From contig NZ_JAMSCK010000001.1 in assembly GCF_023805255.1 (NCBI RefSeq), positions 124,001 to 188,000 on the forward strand: DNA of 64,000 bases, read 5' to 3'. The notes beneath the pieces were generated by a model. The model ran no database searches and was not told the DNA's origin. It saw only the letters and a list, made by a program, of their open reading frames with translations. Origin of the DNA: Gramella jeungdoensis (lineage in GTDB: Bacteria > Bacteroidota > Bacteroidia > Flavobacteriales > Flavobacteriaceae). The position numbers and the translations under genes are program-made. Each line of letters starts with the position of its first letter. Within the stretch, counting starts at the first letter, position 1. Below are positions 8,111-18,913 of this stretch, piece by piece.

Positions 8111-8428
8111 ATGAAAAAAGGTTTTTATAACATACTGAAGGCAAATTTTCTGATCAGTGAAGATGCTTATAAAAACTGGCGTTTTATCGTTTTCTGTACC
8201 GTGCTGGCCATTATCATGATCGCCAGTTCTCATAGTGCAGAGAAAAAAGTACATCAAATAGCAAGACTGAACAATGAAGTGAGAGAGTTAAGAAGTGAAT
8301 TCGTTGAGAGACGTTCAGACCTAATGAAGATAAAAATGGAGTCTACCATTACCGAAAAAATGGTGGAGAAAGGGATAGGGCCTTCAGAAACCCCGCCCAA
8401 CAAGATAAGAGTGATAATAAAAGACTAA
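8111..8428 (+). CDS. ftsL: FtsL-like divisome protein
   Basis: A 105-residue bitopic protein in the ftsL position, between rsmH and ftsI. It has a short cytoplasmic N-terminus, one membrane segment (about 23-41), then a heptad-like charged stretch (about 45-75, KKVHQIARLNNEVRELRSEF) expected to form a coiled coil in the periplasm. FtsL sequences are very divergent, so the call rests on topology, size and place. A TTG at 8108 directly precedes the ATG; the ATG is preferred. By family knowledge FtsL joins FtsQ and FtsB to activate FtsW-FtsI. Confidence 0.8.
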   Translation: MKKGFYNILKANFLISEDAYKNWRFIVFCTVLAIIMIASSHSAEKKVHQIARLNNEVRELRSEFVERRSDLMKIKMESTITEKMVEKGIGPSETPPNKIRVIIKD

Positions 8429-8434
8429 CCTGAA

Positions 8435-10426
8435 ATGGCGACAACCGAAAAAAGCATTCTGAATCGTATGTATTTGGTGGCTGCCTGTCTCTTTTTATTT
8501 GCGGTAGCTGTAGGGGTCAAGTTGGTCAATATTCAGTTCGTTCATGGGGATTATTATAAACAACTTGCCGAGGATCGAACCTTCAAAAATTTTAAAATCC
8601 CTGCAAACCGCGGAAATCTTTATGATGTAAACGGAAATTTACTGGCTACTTCGGTACCCAAATACGATATCCGTTTTGACGCGGTAACAGTATCAGATAA
8701 AAACTTCGAGGAAAATATAGGTCCGCTTTCTGAAAAGCTGGCAAAAATGCTCGGGAATACGCCTTCCTATTATTCTCAGAAATTAAGGGCCGCAAGAGCC
8801 AATAATCAGCGTTATGTACTCATTGCCCGAAATCTGGGGTATTCAGATTACATGAAGATCAGGGAGTTTCCAATGTTTAATTTGGGGCCGTATAAGGGAG
8901 GTATGATCACAGAGCAGAGTACGGTTCGTGAACATCCTTTGGGTAAGATGGGAGAGAGAACCGTTGGTTATGAAAGAAGGGATGAGAACGGCTATTTTAC
9001 CAGGGTAGGTCTTGAAGGTGCATTCAGTAACTATCTGCGTGGAACTGACGGGAGAAGGTTGAAACAGAAGATCGCCAAGGGGCAGTGGAAGCCAATAAGC
9101 GATAATAACGAGCTTGAGCCAAAAGATGGCTATGATGTGGTTTCTACCATAGATGTTAATATTCAGGATATCGCTCATCATTCATTGCTTCGCCAGCTTG
9201 AATATTTTGAGGCCGATCATGGCACTGTGGTAGTAATGGAAACCAAGACTGGGGAGATCAAGGCGATGTCTAATCTCGGCCGAACCAAGGAGGGAACTTA
9301 TTTCGAAAAAAGAAATTATGCGGTTTACGAGTCTCATGAGCCCGGGTCTACCTTTAAGCTCATGGCGATGGTTGCCGCTCTCGAAGATAAAGTAGTAGAT
9401 ACCAGCCAGATCGTAGATACCGAAAAAGGCGTGGTTAGATTCTACGGCAGACCTGTGAGGGATTCTCATCATGGCGGCTACGGAAAAATATCTGCTGCGA
9501 GGGCATTTGAAGTGTCTTCTAACACAGCATTTACAAAAATGATCACAGAAGGTTACAAGAATAATCCTTCAAAATTTGTAGACAGATTATATTCAATGCA
9601 ACTTAACCGAAAGATTGGTCTTGAAATTAAAGGTGAGGGATCTCCCCGAATCCCTCACCCTCAAGACAAATCATGGAATGGTTTGAGTTTGCCCTGGATG
9701 GCATTTGGTTATGGTGTTTCTTTAACACCCCTTCAAACACTTACATTCTATAATGCGATCGCCAATGATGGTGAGATGATCAAGCCTCGTTTTATCAAGG
9801 AGGTGAAAGATCGTGATAAACCTATCCTTGTTAAGGAGAAAGAAGTGGTCAATCCTTCCATTTGTTCCCCTGAGACGGCTAGAAAAGTTCGGGAGATGAT
9901 GAAGAATACCGTTTTGCGAGGTACTGCTTCCAATATCTATACGGAAAATTTTTCCATGGCTGGTAAAACAGGAACCTGCCAGACAGAATACTGGATAGAA
10001 CCAGGGCGATATATCGCATCTTTTGCGGGTTATTTCCCAGCTGAAAATCCGAAATATTCCTGTATAGTGGTGATCCATAAACCCAACAGAAGGAAGGGTT
10101 ATTATGGAAATATTGTGGCTGCTCCCGTGTTCAAGGATATCGCAAGAAAGATCTATACCGATACGCCTGTGATGGATGAATTGGAATCCCTTGAGGTGGA
10201 TGATAAAAGGGTAAAAACTGATTTTGAAAAGTATTATACCAAAATCCAGGATGAGAAATTGTTGATGCCCGACGTTACCGGGATGCCGGCTATGGACGCT
10301 ATTTCCATCCTTGAGAACCTGGGCCTTGAAGTAAGAATAAATGGTAAGGGAGTGGTGAAAAGACAATCTGTATCTGCAGGACAAAAAATAAAAAGTAATC
10401 AGAAAATAAATCTGGAATTGAGTTGA
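8435..10426 (+). CDS. ftsI: Septal peptidoglycan transpeptidase FtsI (PBP3) with PASTA domain
   Basis: A 663-residue division transpeptidase. One N-terminal membrane anchor (about 12-32), a dimerisation domain, then the penicillin-binding domain with S305-T-F-K, the SxN motif S361-S-N363 and K511-T-G. A C-terminal PASTA domain (about 610-663, LLMPDVTGMPAMDAI) is present, as in many Bacteroidetes and Gram-positive orthologues but not E. coli. It crosslinks septal wall with FtsW. The stop TGA overlaps the murE ATG by one base. Confidence 0.96.
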   Translation: MATTEKSILNRMYLVAACLFLFAVAVGVKLVNIQFVHGDYYKQLAEDRTFKNFKIPANRGNLYDVNGNLLATSVPKYDIRFDAVTVSDKNFEENIGPLSEKLAKMLGNTPSYYSQKLRAARANNQRYVLIARNLGYSDYMKIREFPMFNLGPYKGGMITEQSTVREHPLGKMGERTVGYERRDENGYFTRVGLEGAFSNYLRGTDGRRLKQKIAKGQWKPISDNNELEPKDGYDVVSTIDVNIQDIAHHSLLRQLEYFEADHGTVVVMETKTGEIKAMSNLGRTKEGTYFEKRNYAVYESHEPGSTFKLMAMVAALEDKVVDTSQIVDTEKGVVRFYGRPVRDSHHGGYGKISAARAFEVSSNTAFTKMITEGYKNNPSKFVDRLYSMQLNRKIGLEIKGEGSPRIPHPQDKSWNGLSLPWMAFGYGVSLTPLQTLTFYNAIANDGEMIKPRFIKEVKDRDKPILVKEKEVVNPSICSPETARKVREMMKNTVLRGTASNIYTENFSMAGKTGTCQTEYWIEPGRYIASFAGYFPAENPKYSCIVVIHKPNRRKGYYGNIVAAPVFKDIARKIYTDTPVMDELESLEVDDKRVKTDFEKYYTKIQDEKLLMPDVTGMPAMDAISILENLGLEVRINGKGVVKRQSVSAGQKIKSNQKINLELS

Positions 10427-11892
10427 TGAAGGTGTTGAAGGACATACTGTATAAGGTGAATATGAAGGCGGTGACCGGGGATACTGGTGTGACTATTAAT
10501 AAAGTTCATTTTGATTCCAGGAAGGTGAAGCTGAATGATGTTTTTGTTGCGATTAGAGGAACGGTTTCAGATGGTCATGATTTTATAAAAAATGCCGAAA
10601 ATCAGGGTGCTCTCGCTATTGTTTGTGAGGAACTACCTGAGAATAAAATAAACGGTGTCACTTATATAGAAGTGGAAGATACCAAAAAGGCCCTGGCCTA
10701 TATTTCAGCGAATTATTATGATAACCCTTCCGAGAAGTTAAAGCTTGTTGGGGTAACTGGCACTAACGGTAAAACCACGATCGCTACACTTTTATATGAT
10801 CTTTTCTCAAAAGCAGGATATAAATGTGGTTTGCTTTCCACCGTAAAAGTGATGGTGGGCAATGAAGAGCATTCAGCGATAAGGACCACGCCAGATTCGA
10901 TCACCATCAATTCGTATTTAAAGGATATGAACGATGCAGGGGTTGAATTCTGCTTTATGGAAGTGAGTTCTCATGGCATAGATCAGCATAGAACAACTGC
11001 TTTAAGATTTGAAGGTGGAATTTTCACCAACCTGTCTCATGATCATTTGGATTATCATAAGGATTTTGCTGAATATCGCGATGTTAAGAAGCGATTCTTT
11101 GATGAGCTTCCTTCTTCAGCTTTTGCGCTTACCAACGCCGATGATAAGAATGGTTCTGTGATGCTTCAGAATACTAAAGCGAAAAAATATACTTACGCCT
11201 TAAAATCCTACGCCGATTACAAGGCGCAGATCCTGGAAAATCAGTTTACAGGATTGTTGCTGAAGATCGATGATCAGGAATTGTGGACAAAGCTTATAGG
11301 GAATTTCAATGCATATAATGTACTGGCGATCTATGCTGCTGCCGATCTTCTTGGACTGAAAACCATTGAGATATTAAGGATTATTAGTGAGCTTAATTCG
11401 GTGAGCGGAAGGTTTCAGTATGTGGTTTCCAAAAAGGAAAAAATCACGGCGATCGTTGATTATGCTCATACACCCGATGCACTTAAGAATGTTCTTGAAA
11501 CTATCAATAGCATTCGAACAAAGAACGAAGAGCTGATAACTGTTGTTGGTTGTGGAGGAGATCGTGATAAGACTAAAAGACCAAAGATGGGGCATATAGC
11601 TTCGGCGCTGAGCAGTAAGGTAATCTTTACCAGTGATAATCCGCGTACTGAAGATCCTGATAAGATCATAGAAGATGTGGAGGCCGGAGTGGAACCCCAG
11701 AATTTCAAAAAAACAATGAGCGTGACCAACAGAAAGCAGGCAATTAAAACCGCCTGCCAGATCGCTGGTAAGAACGATATAATTCTCATTGCCGGGAAGG
11801 GCCATGAGACCTATCAGGAAGTGAATGGTAAAAGATCAGATTTTGATGATTTCAAGATCGTGAACGAATTTTTAAAACAACTGGATAAATAA
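10426..11892 (+). CDS. murE: UDP-MurNAc-tripeptide ligase MurE, meso-DAP type
   Basis: Adds the third amino acid of the wall peptide to UDP-MurNAc-L-Ala-D-Glu in an ATP-dependent step. The ATP loop GTNGKTT has its Lys at 116. The substrate motif DNPR (about 404-407) marks enzymes that add meso-diaminopimelate rather than lysine, so the wall is predicted to be DAP-type. The ATG at 10426 overlaps the ftsI stop (TGATG); a TTG three bases earlier is less likely. The stop likewise overlaps the mraY ATG, giving tight coupling. Confidence 0.96.
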   Translation: MKVLKDILYKVNMKAVTGDTGVTINKVHFDSRKVKLNDVFVAIRGTVSDGHDFIKNAENQGALAIVCEELPENKINGVTYIEVEDTKKALAYISANYYDNPSEKLKLVGVTGTNGKTTIATLLYDLFSKAGYKCGLLSTVKVMVGNEEHSAIRTTPDSITINSYLKDMNDAGVEFCFMEVSSHGIDQHRTTALRFEGGIFTNLSHDHLDYHKDFAEYRDVKKRFFDELPSSAFALTNADDKNGSVMLQNTKAKKYTYALKSYADYKAQILENQFTGLLLKIDDQELWTKLIGNFNAYNVLAIYAAADLLGLKTIEILRIISELNSVSGRFQYVVSKKEKITAIVDYAHTPDALKNVLETINSIRTKNEELITVVGCGGDRDKTKRPKMGHIASALSSKVIFTSDNPRTEDPDKIIEDVEAGVEPQNFKKTMSVTNRKQAIKTACQIAGKNDIILIAGKGHETYQEVNGKRSDFDDFKIVNEFLKQLDK

Positions 11893-13124
11893 TGCTGTAT
11901 TACTTATTTCAATTTTTAGAAGAACAGTATCAGTTGCCCGGAGCGCAGTTGTTTGAGTTCCTTTCGTTCCGTTCAGCCATGGCGATCATTCTGTCGCTGG
12001 CCATCTCTACTATATATGGTAGAAGGATCATTAACTATCTAAGAAGGAAACAAATTGGAGAAAGCGTAAGAGACCTGGGGCTTCAGGGGCAAACCGAAAA
12101 AGCCGGAACACCAACCATGGGTGGTGTGATTATCATAATTGCCACGCTTATCCCTGTACTTCTTTTTGCGAAACTTGAGAATATTTATGTGATCCTTCTA
12201 ATAGTAACTACCCTTTGGATGGGTGCTATTGGATTTATTGACGATTATATTAAGACCTTTAAAAAAGATAAGGAAGGGCTTAAAGGTAAATTTAAGGTTA
12301 TTGGTCAGATTGGACTTGGCCTTATTGTAGGAGGAACTATGTATTTCCACCCGCAGATCACGACCAAAGAAGTTATCACCGAAACCCGGCCTACTCAAAA
12401 TGTCATCGCCAGGGCAGAGGTGGTTGATATGGGGCCGGAAGAGAAGAACACTACCACCACTATTCCCTTTGTGAAGAATAATGAATTTGACTATTCGAAA
12501 CTTATCAGCTGGATAAATCCTTCACTGGCGCAGTATGCCTGGATTATCTTTATCCCGATCGTGATCTTCATCGTAACCGCGGTGTCCAACGGAGCGAATT
12601 TAACTGATGGGATAGACGGACTCGCAGCAGGTTCTTCAGCCATAATTGTGCTCACCCTGGGGCTTTTTGCATGGGTTTCGGGTAACATTATTTTCTCAGA
12701 TTACCTGAATATCATGTACATCCCAAGGTCGGGTGAAATGACCATTTTCATCACCGCTTTTGCAGGGGCGCTGGTTGGATTTCTATGGTACAATACATTT
12801 CCAGCCCAGGTGTTTATGGGTGATACGGGTAGTCTCACCATTGGAGGGATAATAGCGGTGCTGGCAATCGCAACAAGAAAAGAATTACTGATCCCGCTTT
12901 TATGCGGAATCTTTTTGATAGAGAATCTTTCTGTAGTAATGCAGGTGGGCTGGTTTAAATATACCAAGAAGAAATATGGAGAGGGCAGGAGGATTTTCCT
13001 GATGTCACCACTGCATCATCATTATCAGAAAAAAGGGAAACATGAGAGTAAGATAGTAGTGAGGTTTTGGATCGTGGGGATCATTCTCGCAATTCTTACC
13101 ATCGTAACCCTGAAGGTTCGATAA
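11892..13124 (+). CDS. mraY: Phospho-MurNAc-pentapeptide translocase MraY
   Basis: Makes lipid I at the cytoplasmic membrane from UDP-MurNAc-pentapeptide and undecaprenyl phosphate. A multi-spanning protein with the active-site segments [28 protein letters not shown] and FMGDTGSL, and the HHHYQKKG motif near the C-terminus. At 410 residues it is about 50 longer than the E. coli enzyme. Most of the excess is a polar insert around residues 155-205 (T-rich, with KNTTTTIPF). TAATG overlap with murE. Confidence 0.96.
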   Translation: MLYYLFQFLEEQYQLPGAQLFEFLSFRSAMAIILSLAISTIYGRRIINYLRRKQIGESVRDLGLQGQTEKAGTPTMGGVIIIIATLIPVLLFAKLENIYVILLIVTTLWMGAIGFIDDYIKTFKKDKEGLKGKFKVIGQIGLGLIVGGTMYFHPQITTKEVITETRPTQNVIARAEVVDMGPEEKNTTTTIPFVKNNEFDYSKLISWINPSLAQYAWIIFIPIVIFIVTAVSNGANLTDGIDGLAAGSSAIIVLTLGLFAWVSGNIIFSDYLNIMYIPRSGEMTIFITAFAGALVGFLWYNTFPAQVFMGDTGSLTIGGIIAVLAIATRKELLIPLLCGIFLIENLSVVMQVGWFKYTKKKYGEGRRIFLMSPLHHHYQKKGKHESKIVVRFWIVGIILAILTIVTLKVR

Positions 13125-13136
13125 AATTGAAGGCTT

Positions 13137-14474
13137 GTGGGAAAGAAGATAATGATACTGGGTGGTGGAGAAAGCGGAATAGGAACGGCTATTCTGGCAA
13201 AGAAAAATGGATACGAAGTATTTCTTTCCGATAAGGGAAAGATCAAGGATAAATACAAGGAAGTTCTTAGACATATTGAGATCGAATGGGAAGATGAACA
13301 GCACACCGAGTCGGAGATATTCGATGCTGATGTGGTGATGAAAAGCCCGGGAATTCCAGATACGGTTCCAATGATCGTGGAGCTTAGGAAGAAAGGAATT
13401 CCGGTGGTTTCTGAAATCGAATTCGCATCCTGGTTCTCTGAAGTTCCGGTAATAGGGATCACGGGAAGCAATGGCAAGACCACAGTGACCAATCTGGTTC
13501 AGCATGTTCTGAAAGAAGGAGGCGTTGATTCGGCCATGGGCGGAAACGTTGGAAACAGTTATGCGAAGCTGGTTGCTGAAGAAACCCGCGAATGGTTCGT
13601 GCTGGAGCTTAGTAGCTTTCAGTTGGATGGAATTGAGAAGTTCAGGCCGCATATTGCGATCCTGACGAATATCACACCCGATCATCTGGACAGATATGAT
13701 TATAAGCTTGAAAATTATATAGCATCAAAATTCAGAATAACTAAGAATCAGACAGAAGAGGATTATTTCATCTATGATGCCGATGATAAGAATATAACGG
13801 ACTGGCTTGCGAAGCATCCTGTAAGATCTCAAAAGCTGCCATTTTCAATTGAAAGAAAGATCGAAAATGGCGCCTATATAGAAAATGAAAACATTGTTGT
13901 AAAAATTAATAACACCAAATTTACTATGCCAACATCAGAACTTGCCCTTCAAGGCAAACATAATGCTAAAAATGCCATGGCTGCTGCTACAGTAGCCCAG
14001 TTACTCCGAATCAGGAAACAGACCATTCGTGAAAGTATGGCCAACTTCCAGGGAGTTGAACATCGCCTTGAAAAAGTGCTGAAGATCAATAATGTACTTT
14101 ATATCAACGATTCTAAAGCAACCAACGTGAATGCAACGTTCTATGCGCTTGAAAGCATGGAGGCTGAAACGGTATGGATTGTTGGAGGTGTTGATAAAGG
14201 GAATGTCTATGATGACCTTCTTCCACTGGTAAATGAAAAGGTTAAGGCTATTATCTGCCTTGGGGTAGATAATGATAAAATCGTGAATGCCTTTGGCAAT
14301 ATCGTGGAAACCATGGTAGAGACTACTTCGATGAACGAGGCGGTTCAGATCGCTTACAGGCTTGCCGATAAAGGCGATAATGTGTTGCTTTCACCTTCCT
14401 GCGCGAGTTTTGATCTTTTTGAGAATTATGAAGATAGAGGAAGACAGTTCAAAGAGGCTGTAAGGAATTTATAA
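13137..14474 (+). CDS. murD: UDP-MurNAc-L-alanine:D-glutamate ligase MurD
   Basis: Cytoplasmic Mur ligase adding D-glutamate to UDP-MurNAc-L-Ala. The ATP loop GSNGKTT has its Lys at 114, and NITPDHLDRY and the later SCASFDLFENYEDRG region match the MurD family. Length 445 is typical. The start is GTG 13137, giving M-G-K-K-I-M-I-L-G-G, with the expected N-terminal Rossmann-like glycine motif close by. The 12-nt gap after mraY keeps it in the operon. A tight palindrome follows its stop before ftsW. Confidence 0.95.
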   Translation: MGKKIMILGGGESGIGTAILAKKNGYEVFLSDKGKIKDKYKEVLRHIEIEWEDEQHTESEIFDADVVMKSPGIPDTVPMIVELRKKGIPVVSEIEFASWFSEVPVIGITGSNGKTTVTNLVQHVLKEGGVDSAMGGNVGNSYAKLVAEETREWFVLELSSFQLDGIEKFRPHIAILTNITPDHLDRYDYKLENYIASKFRITKNQTEEDYFIYDADDKNITDWLAKHPVRSQKLPFSIERKIENGAYIENENIVVKINNTKFTMPTSELALQGKHNAKNAMAAATVAQLLRIRKQTIRESMANFQGVEHRLEKVLKINNVLYINDSKATNVNATFYALESMEAETVWIVGGVDKGNVYDDLLPLVNEKVKAIICLGVDNDKIVNAFGNIVETMVETTSMNEAVQIAYRLADKGDNVLLSPSCASFDLFENYEDRGRQFKEAVRNL

Positions 14475-14486
14475 TGAGCTTTTAGA

Positions 14487-14513
14487 CCTCACAGGTTTTG
14501 AAAACCTGTGAGG
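14487..14513. repeat. Tight 27-bp palindrome between murD and ftsW
   Basis: Arm CCTCACAGGTTTT (14487-14499), single centre base G, then the exact complement AAAACCTGTGAGG (14501-14513). There is no T-run after it, so it is not a standard terminator. It lies inside the dcw operon. Similar CCTCACAGG palindromes are, to my knowledge, scattered in other Bacteroidetes genomes; that is from memory, not a search. Confidence 0.8.
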
Positions 14514-14530
14514 CCTGCAAATAAAAATAA

Positions 14531-15739
14531 ATGAGCAATATTTTTAGAAATCTTAAAGGAGACAAGGTGATCTGGGCGGTAGCCGGCCTGTTGGCGATAT
14601 TTTCTTTTTTGCCGGTTTACAGTGCCAGTAGTAATCTTGCTTATCTTCATGGAGATGGAAGTACTTCCGGTTATCTGGTGGTACATTTCTTTCATCTGCT
14701 TCTAGGTTTTTGCGTGCTCTTTGCGGTACATAAGGTGCCGTATCATTATTTTCGTGGAATTTCAATTCTGCTATTACCCGTCGTAATTGTTCTGTTGATA
14801 TTTACCATTGCCCAGGGAACGACTATTGATGGGGCATACGCCAGTAGATGGATACAAATTCCTGTGCTGAATGTTTCTTTTCAGTCATCTACACTGGCTG
14901 CCGTGGTGCTTATGGTGTACGTAGCCAGGTACTTATCTAAGATCACTGAAAAAACGGTTACTTTTAAGGAAACAATTCTTCCACTTTGGCTGCCTGTTTT
15001 CGCAGTTTTAGTATTAATTTTGCCGGCCAATTTTTCCACTACAGCCATCATTTTTGCTATGACCCTGGTGCTGATGTTCTTAGGTGGTTATCCCATAAAA
15101 TATCTGGCTGCTATTGTTGGTGCGGGCCTGCTGATGTTGAGTCTGTTTGTACTTACAGCTAAGGCTTTTCCTGGCTTATTGCCTAATAGGGTTGATACCT
15201 GGACCAGTAGGGTAGAGACATTTTTTGATGATGAAGAAGGACAGGAGCAGTACCAGGTTGAAAAAGCCAAGATCGCAATCGCACAGGGAGGCATAACCGG
15301 AACCGGAATTGGAAAAAGCGTTCAGAGAAATTTTTTACCACAGTCTTCTTCAGATTTTATCTACGCGATAATTGTGGAAGAAATGGGATTGATAGGTGCA
15401 TTTGGAGTGATGCTTGCATACCTCTTATTGCTTTTCAGGATCGTGATTGTCGCCACCAAAGCCAATACTGTCTTTGGTAAACTAGTTGTAATGGGTGTGG
15501 GATTGCCTGTGGTTTTCCAGGCCCTCATCAACATGGGAGTTGCAGTGGAGTTATTTCCTGTGACGGGACAAACACTACCACTGGTAAGTAGCGGAGGAAC
15601 ATCTATATGGATGACATGTATTGCACTTGGGATTATCCTGAGCGTAAGTGCAAAAAGAGAGGAAATTAAAGAATCTGAAAATAAAGAAATTGAAGGCGAA
15701 GAGGAAAATCCTCTGGACATCTTAAGCGAAGCTATATGA
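14531..15739 (+). CDS. ftsW: Septal peptidoglycan glycosyltransferase FtsW
   Basis: A 402-residue SEDS-family polytopic protein with about ten membrane segments. SEDS features include the C-terminal [20 protein letters not shown]-type segment followed by SSGGTS. It polymerises septal glycan from lipid II together with FtsI. The C-terminal tail is cytoplasmic and Glu/Lys-rich. Placement between murD and murG within the dcw cluster favours FtsW over the elongation paralogue RodA. ATG 14531 follows an A-rich stretch with no Shine-Dalgarno sequence. Confidence 0.93.
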   Translation: MSNIFRNLKGDKVIWAVAGLLAIFSFLPVYSASSNLAYLHGDGSTSGYLVVHFFHLLLGFCVLFAVHKVPYHYFRGISILLLPVVIVLLIFTIAQGTTIDGAYASRWIQIPVLNVSFQSSTLAAVVLMVYVARYLSKITEKTVTFKETILPLWLPVFAVLVLILPANFSTTAIIFAMTLVLMFLGGYPIKYLAAIVGAGLLMLSLFVLTAKAFPGLLPNRVDTWTSRVETFFDDEEGQEQYQVEKAKIAIAQGGITGTGIGKSVQRNFLPQSSSDFIYAIIVEEMGLIGAFGVMLAYLLLLFRIVIVATKANTVFGKLVVMGVGLPVVFQALINMGVAVELFPVTGQTLPLVSSGGTSIWMTCIALGIILSVSAKREEIKESENKEIEGEEENPLDILSEAI

Positions 15740-16839
15740 AAGAAGGTTTACGCGTCATATTATCTGGTGGAGGAACAGGAGGTCATATCTATCCTGCCAT
15801 CGCTATAGCCGATGAGATCAAAAGAAGGCATCCGTCGGCAGAGATCCTATTTGTAGGCGCTAAGGACCGAATGGAGATGGAGAAGGTGCCCCAGGCGGGT
15901 TATGAGATAGAAGGCCTTTGGATTAGTGGCGTGGATAGATCTTTTAGTCTTAAAAACTTCATCTTCCCATTTAAGCTTATGAGCAGTCTTTCTAAATCAA
16001 GAAAGATCATAAAAAAGTTTCGACCAGATGTAGTTATAGGAACCGGGGGGTTTGCAAGTGGGCCACTTTTAAGAGTAGCCATCTCGAAAGGAATCCCCAC
16101 GCTTATCCAGGAACAGAATTCCCTTCCCGGAATTACAAACCGTATCCTGTCCAAATATGCCAATACGATCTGTGCAGCTTATGAAAAAGTGAAGGAAGTT
16201 TTTCCTGCTGAGAAAACGATCATCACCGGAAATCCCGTGAGACAGGATCTTTTGGAGGTAAATGAGCTAAGAGAGGAAGCCATTGAATATTTCAAGCTTT
16301 CAAAAGAGAAGAAAACAGTTCTTGTGCTTGGCGGAAGTCTTGGGGCCAGGAGAATAAACAGGCTTATCGAAACCTATCTGAAGAAATTTCGGGAAGAGGA
16401 AATTCAGTTGATCTGGCAGATAGGTAAGCTGTATTATGAGGATTATAAAAAATATGAGTCTTCAAATGTGAAGACCAAAGAGTTCATCAACAGGATGGAC
16501 CTGGCATATGCTGCTGCAGATGTGATCATTTCAAGAGCAGGGGCGGGAAGTGTTTCGGAACTCTGTATAGTCGGGAAACCGGTATTATTTATTCCTTCTC
16601 CAAATGTTGCGGAGAATCACCAGGCAAAGAACGCTATGGCAGTTACCGAACATGATGCTGCCTTGATGATAGAAGAAGATGAATTAACAGAAAGGTTCGA
16701 GCCGTGTTTTTTTAGTCTGTTAAAAGATGAAAGACGGCTGGAGCGATTCTCTGCAAATATTAAGAAACTCGCTCTTCCCCATGCTACGTCGGCAATCGTA
16801 GATGAGGTAGAGAAATTGATAGAAAAGAAAAAGAAATAA
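15736..16839 (+). CDS. murG: Lipid II synthase MurG
   Basis: Transfers GlcNAc from UDP-GlcNAc to lipid I at the inner face of the membrane. The first G-loop [12 protein letters not shown] (about residues 10-21), the second glycine motif [10 protein letters not shown] and the donor-site [10 protein letters not shown] are all present. Length 367 is normal. The ATG overlaps the ftsW stop by 4 bp, and its own stop abuts the GTG of murC with no gap. Confidence 0.96.
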   Translation: MKEGLRVILSGGGTGGHIYPAIAIADEIKRRHPSAEILFVGAKDRMEMEKVPQAGYEIEGLWISGVDRSFSLKNFIFPFKLMSSLSKSRKIIKKFRPDVVIGTGGFASGPLLRVAISKGIPTLIQEQNSLPGITNRILSKYANTICAAYEKVKEVFPAEKTIITGNPVRQDLLEVNELREEAIEYFKLSKEKKTVLVLGGSLGARRINRLIETYLKKFREEEIQLIWQIGKLYYEDYKKYESSNVKTKEFINRMDLAYAAADVIISRAGAGSVSELCIVGKPVLFIPSPNVAENHQAKNAMAVTEHDAALMIEEDELTERFEPCFFSLLKDERRLERFSANIKKLALPHATSAIVDEVEKLIEKKKK

Positions 16840-18204
16840 GTGAAAGACCTTAATCACATACAAAACTTTTATTTCATCGGGATAGGTGGAATAGGAATGA
16901 GTGCGCTGGCCCGATATTTCAGGGCCAAGCCTTTGTACGTGGTAGGTTACGATAGGACTCCTTCTGAGCTTACTCAAAAACTGGAGGAAGAAGGAATCGA
17001 AATAAATTACGAGGATAGAGAGGAGCTTATCCCGGAGCAAATTCTCAATCATCCTGAAAATACCCTGATAGTTTATACGCCGGCGATCCCAAAAGATCAT
17101 AAACAATTCAATTTTCTTAAGGAAAAAGGATTTGAGATAACCAAAAGGGCTCAGCTACTGGGGATGGTTACCGATAAAAAGTATACACTGGCAGTTGCCG
17201 GTACGCATGGAAAAACCACCACTACGGCGATTCTTGGGCATTTGCTTAAGGAAACCGGGGCAAAGGTTACTGCTTTTCTGGGTGGGATTAGTGAGGATAT
17301 TCAGTCTAATCTTATTATGCAGGGAGACGAGGTTGTTGTGGTAGAGGCTGATGAGTTCGATCGTTCATTTCTGAATCTTTCTCCCAATCTAGCTGCTGTC
17401 ACCTCTATGGATGCCGATCATCTTGATATCTACGGGAAGAAAGAGGAACTCGAGGATTCTTTCAGGGAATTCGCCTCAAAAGTTCCTGAGGATGGAAAGC
17501 TTTTTATTAAGAATGGATTGGATCTGAAAGGTTCGACTTTTGGTATAGAAGATAATGCCGACTATTCGGCTCGAAACATAAAAATTGAGGATGGAAGCTA
17601 CGTTTTCGACTTGAAAACTCCTTCCGGAACCATTGAAAATTTAATGCTTAATCTACCCGGTCAGCATAATTTGCTCAATGCTATAACAGCCCTGGCAATG
17701 GCCCTCGAATACGGTCCCCCAACCGGTAGCGATGATCTTGCCAGGGCTTTATATAGCTTCAAGGGTGTGAAGCGTAGATTTAGTTATAAGATTAGAACGA
17801 ATGACCTGGTGTTAATTGATGACTATGCGCATCATCCTGCAGAGATATCAGCTGTACATCAGGCGGTTCGCGAAATGTACCCCAACAAACAAATACTTGC
17901 GGTTTTTCAGCCCCACCTGTTTAGCCGTACCCGTGACTTCGCTGAAGATTTTGCCACGAGCCTGTCTAATTTTGATGAGCTTATTCTGCTGGAAATTTAC
18001 CCTGCCAGAGAATTACCTATTGAGGGCATATCTTCAGCCTGGTTGCTGGACCAAATTTCAAATCCCAAAAAACAGCTTGTCAAAAAAGAAGAGCTTACAG
18101 AAAAAATAAGATCTTCAGAAGCTCGGGTTATAGTAATGATGGGAGCTGGGGACATTGGAGTAGAAGTGGAAAAAGTAAAAAATGCACTGTTGAATGAAGC
18201 GTAG
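16840..18204 (+). CDS. murC: UDP-MurNAc:L-alanine ligase MurC
   Basis: First amino acid-adding Mur ligase. Near the N-terminus lies the UDP-binding GIGGIGMSALA. The ATP loop GTHGKTTTT has its Lys at 125, with DDYAHHPAEI further on. The GTG at 16840 is immediately after the murG stop and gives a standard 454-residue MurC. The end overlaps ftsQ by 11 bp. No murB or ddl is nearby, unlike the E. coli cluster. Confidence 0.96.
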   Translation: MKDLNHIQNFYFIGIGGIGMSALARYFRAKPLYVVGYDRTPSELTQKLEEEGIEINYEDREELIPEQILNHPENTLIVYTPAIPKDHKQFNFLKEKGFEITKRAQLLGMVTDKKYTLAVAGTHGKTTTTAILGHLLKETGAKVTAFLGGISEDIQSNLIMQGDEVVVVEADEFDRSFLNLSPNLAAVTSMDADHLDIYGKKEELEDSFREFASKVPEDGKLFIKNGLDLKGSTFGIEDNADYSARNIKIEDGSYVFDLKTPSGTIENLMLNLPGQHNLLNAITALAMALEYGPPTGSDDLARALYSFKGVKRRFSYKIRTNDLVLIDDYAHHPAEISAVHQAVREMYPNKQILAVFQPHLFSRTRDFAEDFATSLSNFDELILLEIYPARELPIEGISSAWLLDQISNPKKQLVKKEELTEKIRSSEARVIVMMGAGDIGVEVEKVKNALLNEA

Positions 18205-18910
18205 TTTAGGTTACATAAAAGCTTTCGTTTTAGTGGCAATAGTTTGCTTTTTATATGGCTTTGCTGAAAAGCGTCACAAAGACCGTGAAATTAAAGAGGT
18301 GAAAGTGAGATTTACCGATAGTGAAAACCTCTATGTTACTGAGGAAGTGGTTAATAAATTGTTAATACAAAATAAAGGCTCTGTCTCGAGCATAGATAAA
18401 GAAACTTTAGATTTGAATAGGGTTGAATCCCTTTTAAATATGCACGATATGATTGAAAATGCTGAAGTCTATCTCACTCTGGACGGGGAACTTAGGGCAG
18501 AAGTAAGTCAGCGAAAACCTATAGGAAGGGTCCTGGGGAATTCATCATTTTATCTTGACAGAAAAGGAGAGATCATGCCATTGTCTCCGTTTTATTCGGC
18601 AAGGGTGCCTTTGATGTTCGGTTTTAACGAAAACAATATTGCGAAAGCCTATCCAATTGTGATGCATATAAAGAACGATGAGTTTTTGACCAGGCATATT
18701 ACTGGGATCAACAGGCTTAAAGGCGATAAATATGAACTTGAACTCAGGGAGCTGGACTTTGAAGTCTATTTTGGAGATTCAAGCCATGTGGCTTTAAAAT
18801 TTAACAATTTCAAGGCCTTCTATAAAAAAGCACAGAAAGACAAAAAATTAGATACCTACAAAAAAGTGAACTTACAATTTGGAGACCAGGTTGTTTGCAC
18901 TAAAAAATAG
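18194..18910 (+). CDS. ftsQ: Divisome protein FtsQ
   Basis: A 238-residue bitopic protein: short basic N-terminus, one membrane segment (about 8-25), then a periplasmic POTRA-like part (about 35-110) and a C-terminal domain. Sequence identity in this family is low, so the call combines topology, length and the invariant position between murC and ftsA. Family role: scaffold that links FtsL/FtsB to the rest of the divisome. It overlaps murC by 11 bp and is 3 nt from ftsA. Confidence 0.9.
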   Translation: MKRSLGYIKAFVLVAIVCFLYGFAEKRHKDREIKEVKVRFTDSENLYVTEEVVNKLLIQNKGSVSSIDKETLDLNRVESLLNMHDMIENAEVYLTLDGELRAEVSQRKPIGRVLGNSSFYLDRKGEIMPLSPFYSARVPLMFGFNENNIAKAYPIVMHIKNDEFLTRHITGINRLKGDKYELELRELDFEVYFGDSSHVALKFNNFKAFYKKAQKDKKLDTYKKVNLQFGDQVVCTKK

Positions 18911-18913
18911 TTT

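Noticed and set aside
9722-10384. A 220-residue antisense frame over ftsI
   Set aside because: It is the shadow of a well-supported gene; no start signal, no family, and unlikely composition.
13005-13685. A 226-residue antisense frame over mraY/murD
   Set aside because: It crosses two confirmed dcw genes in the opposite direction and has no motif.
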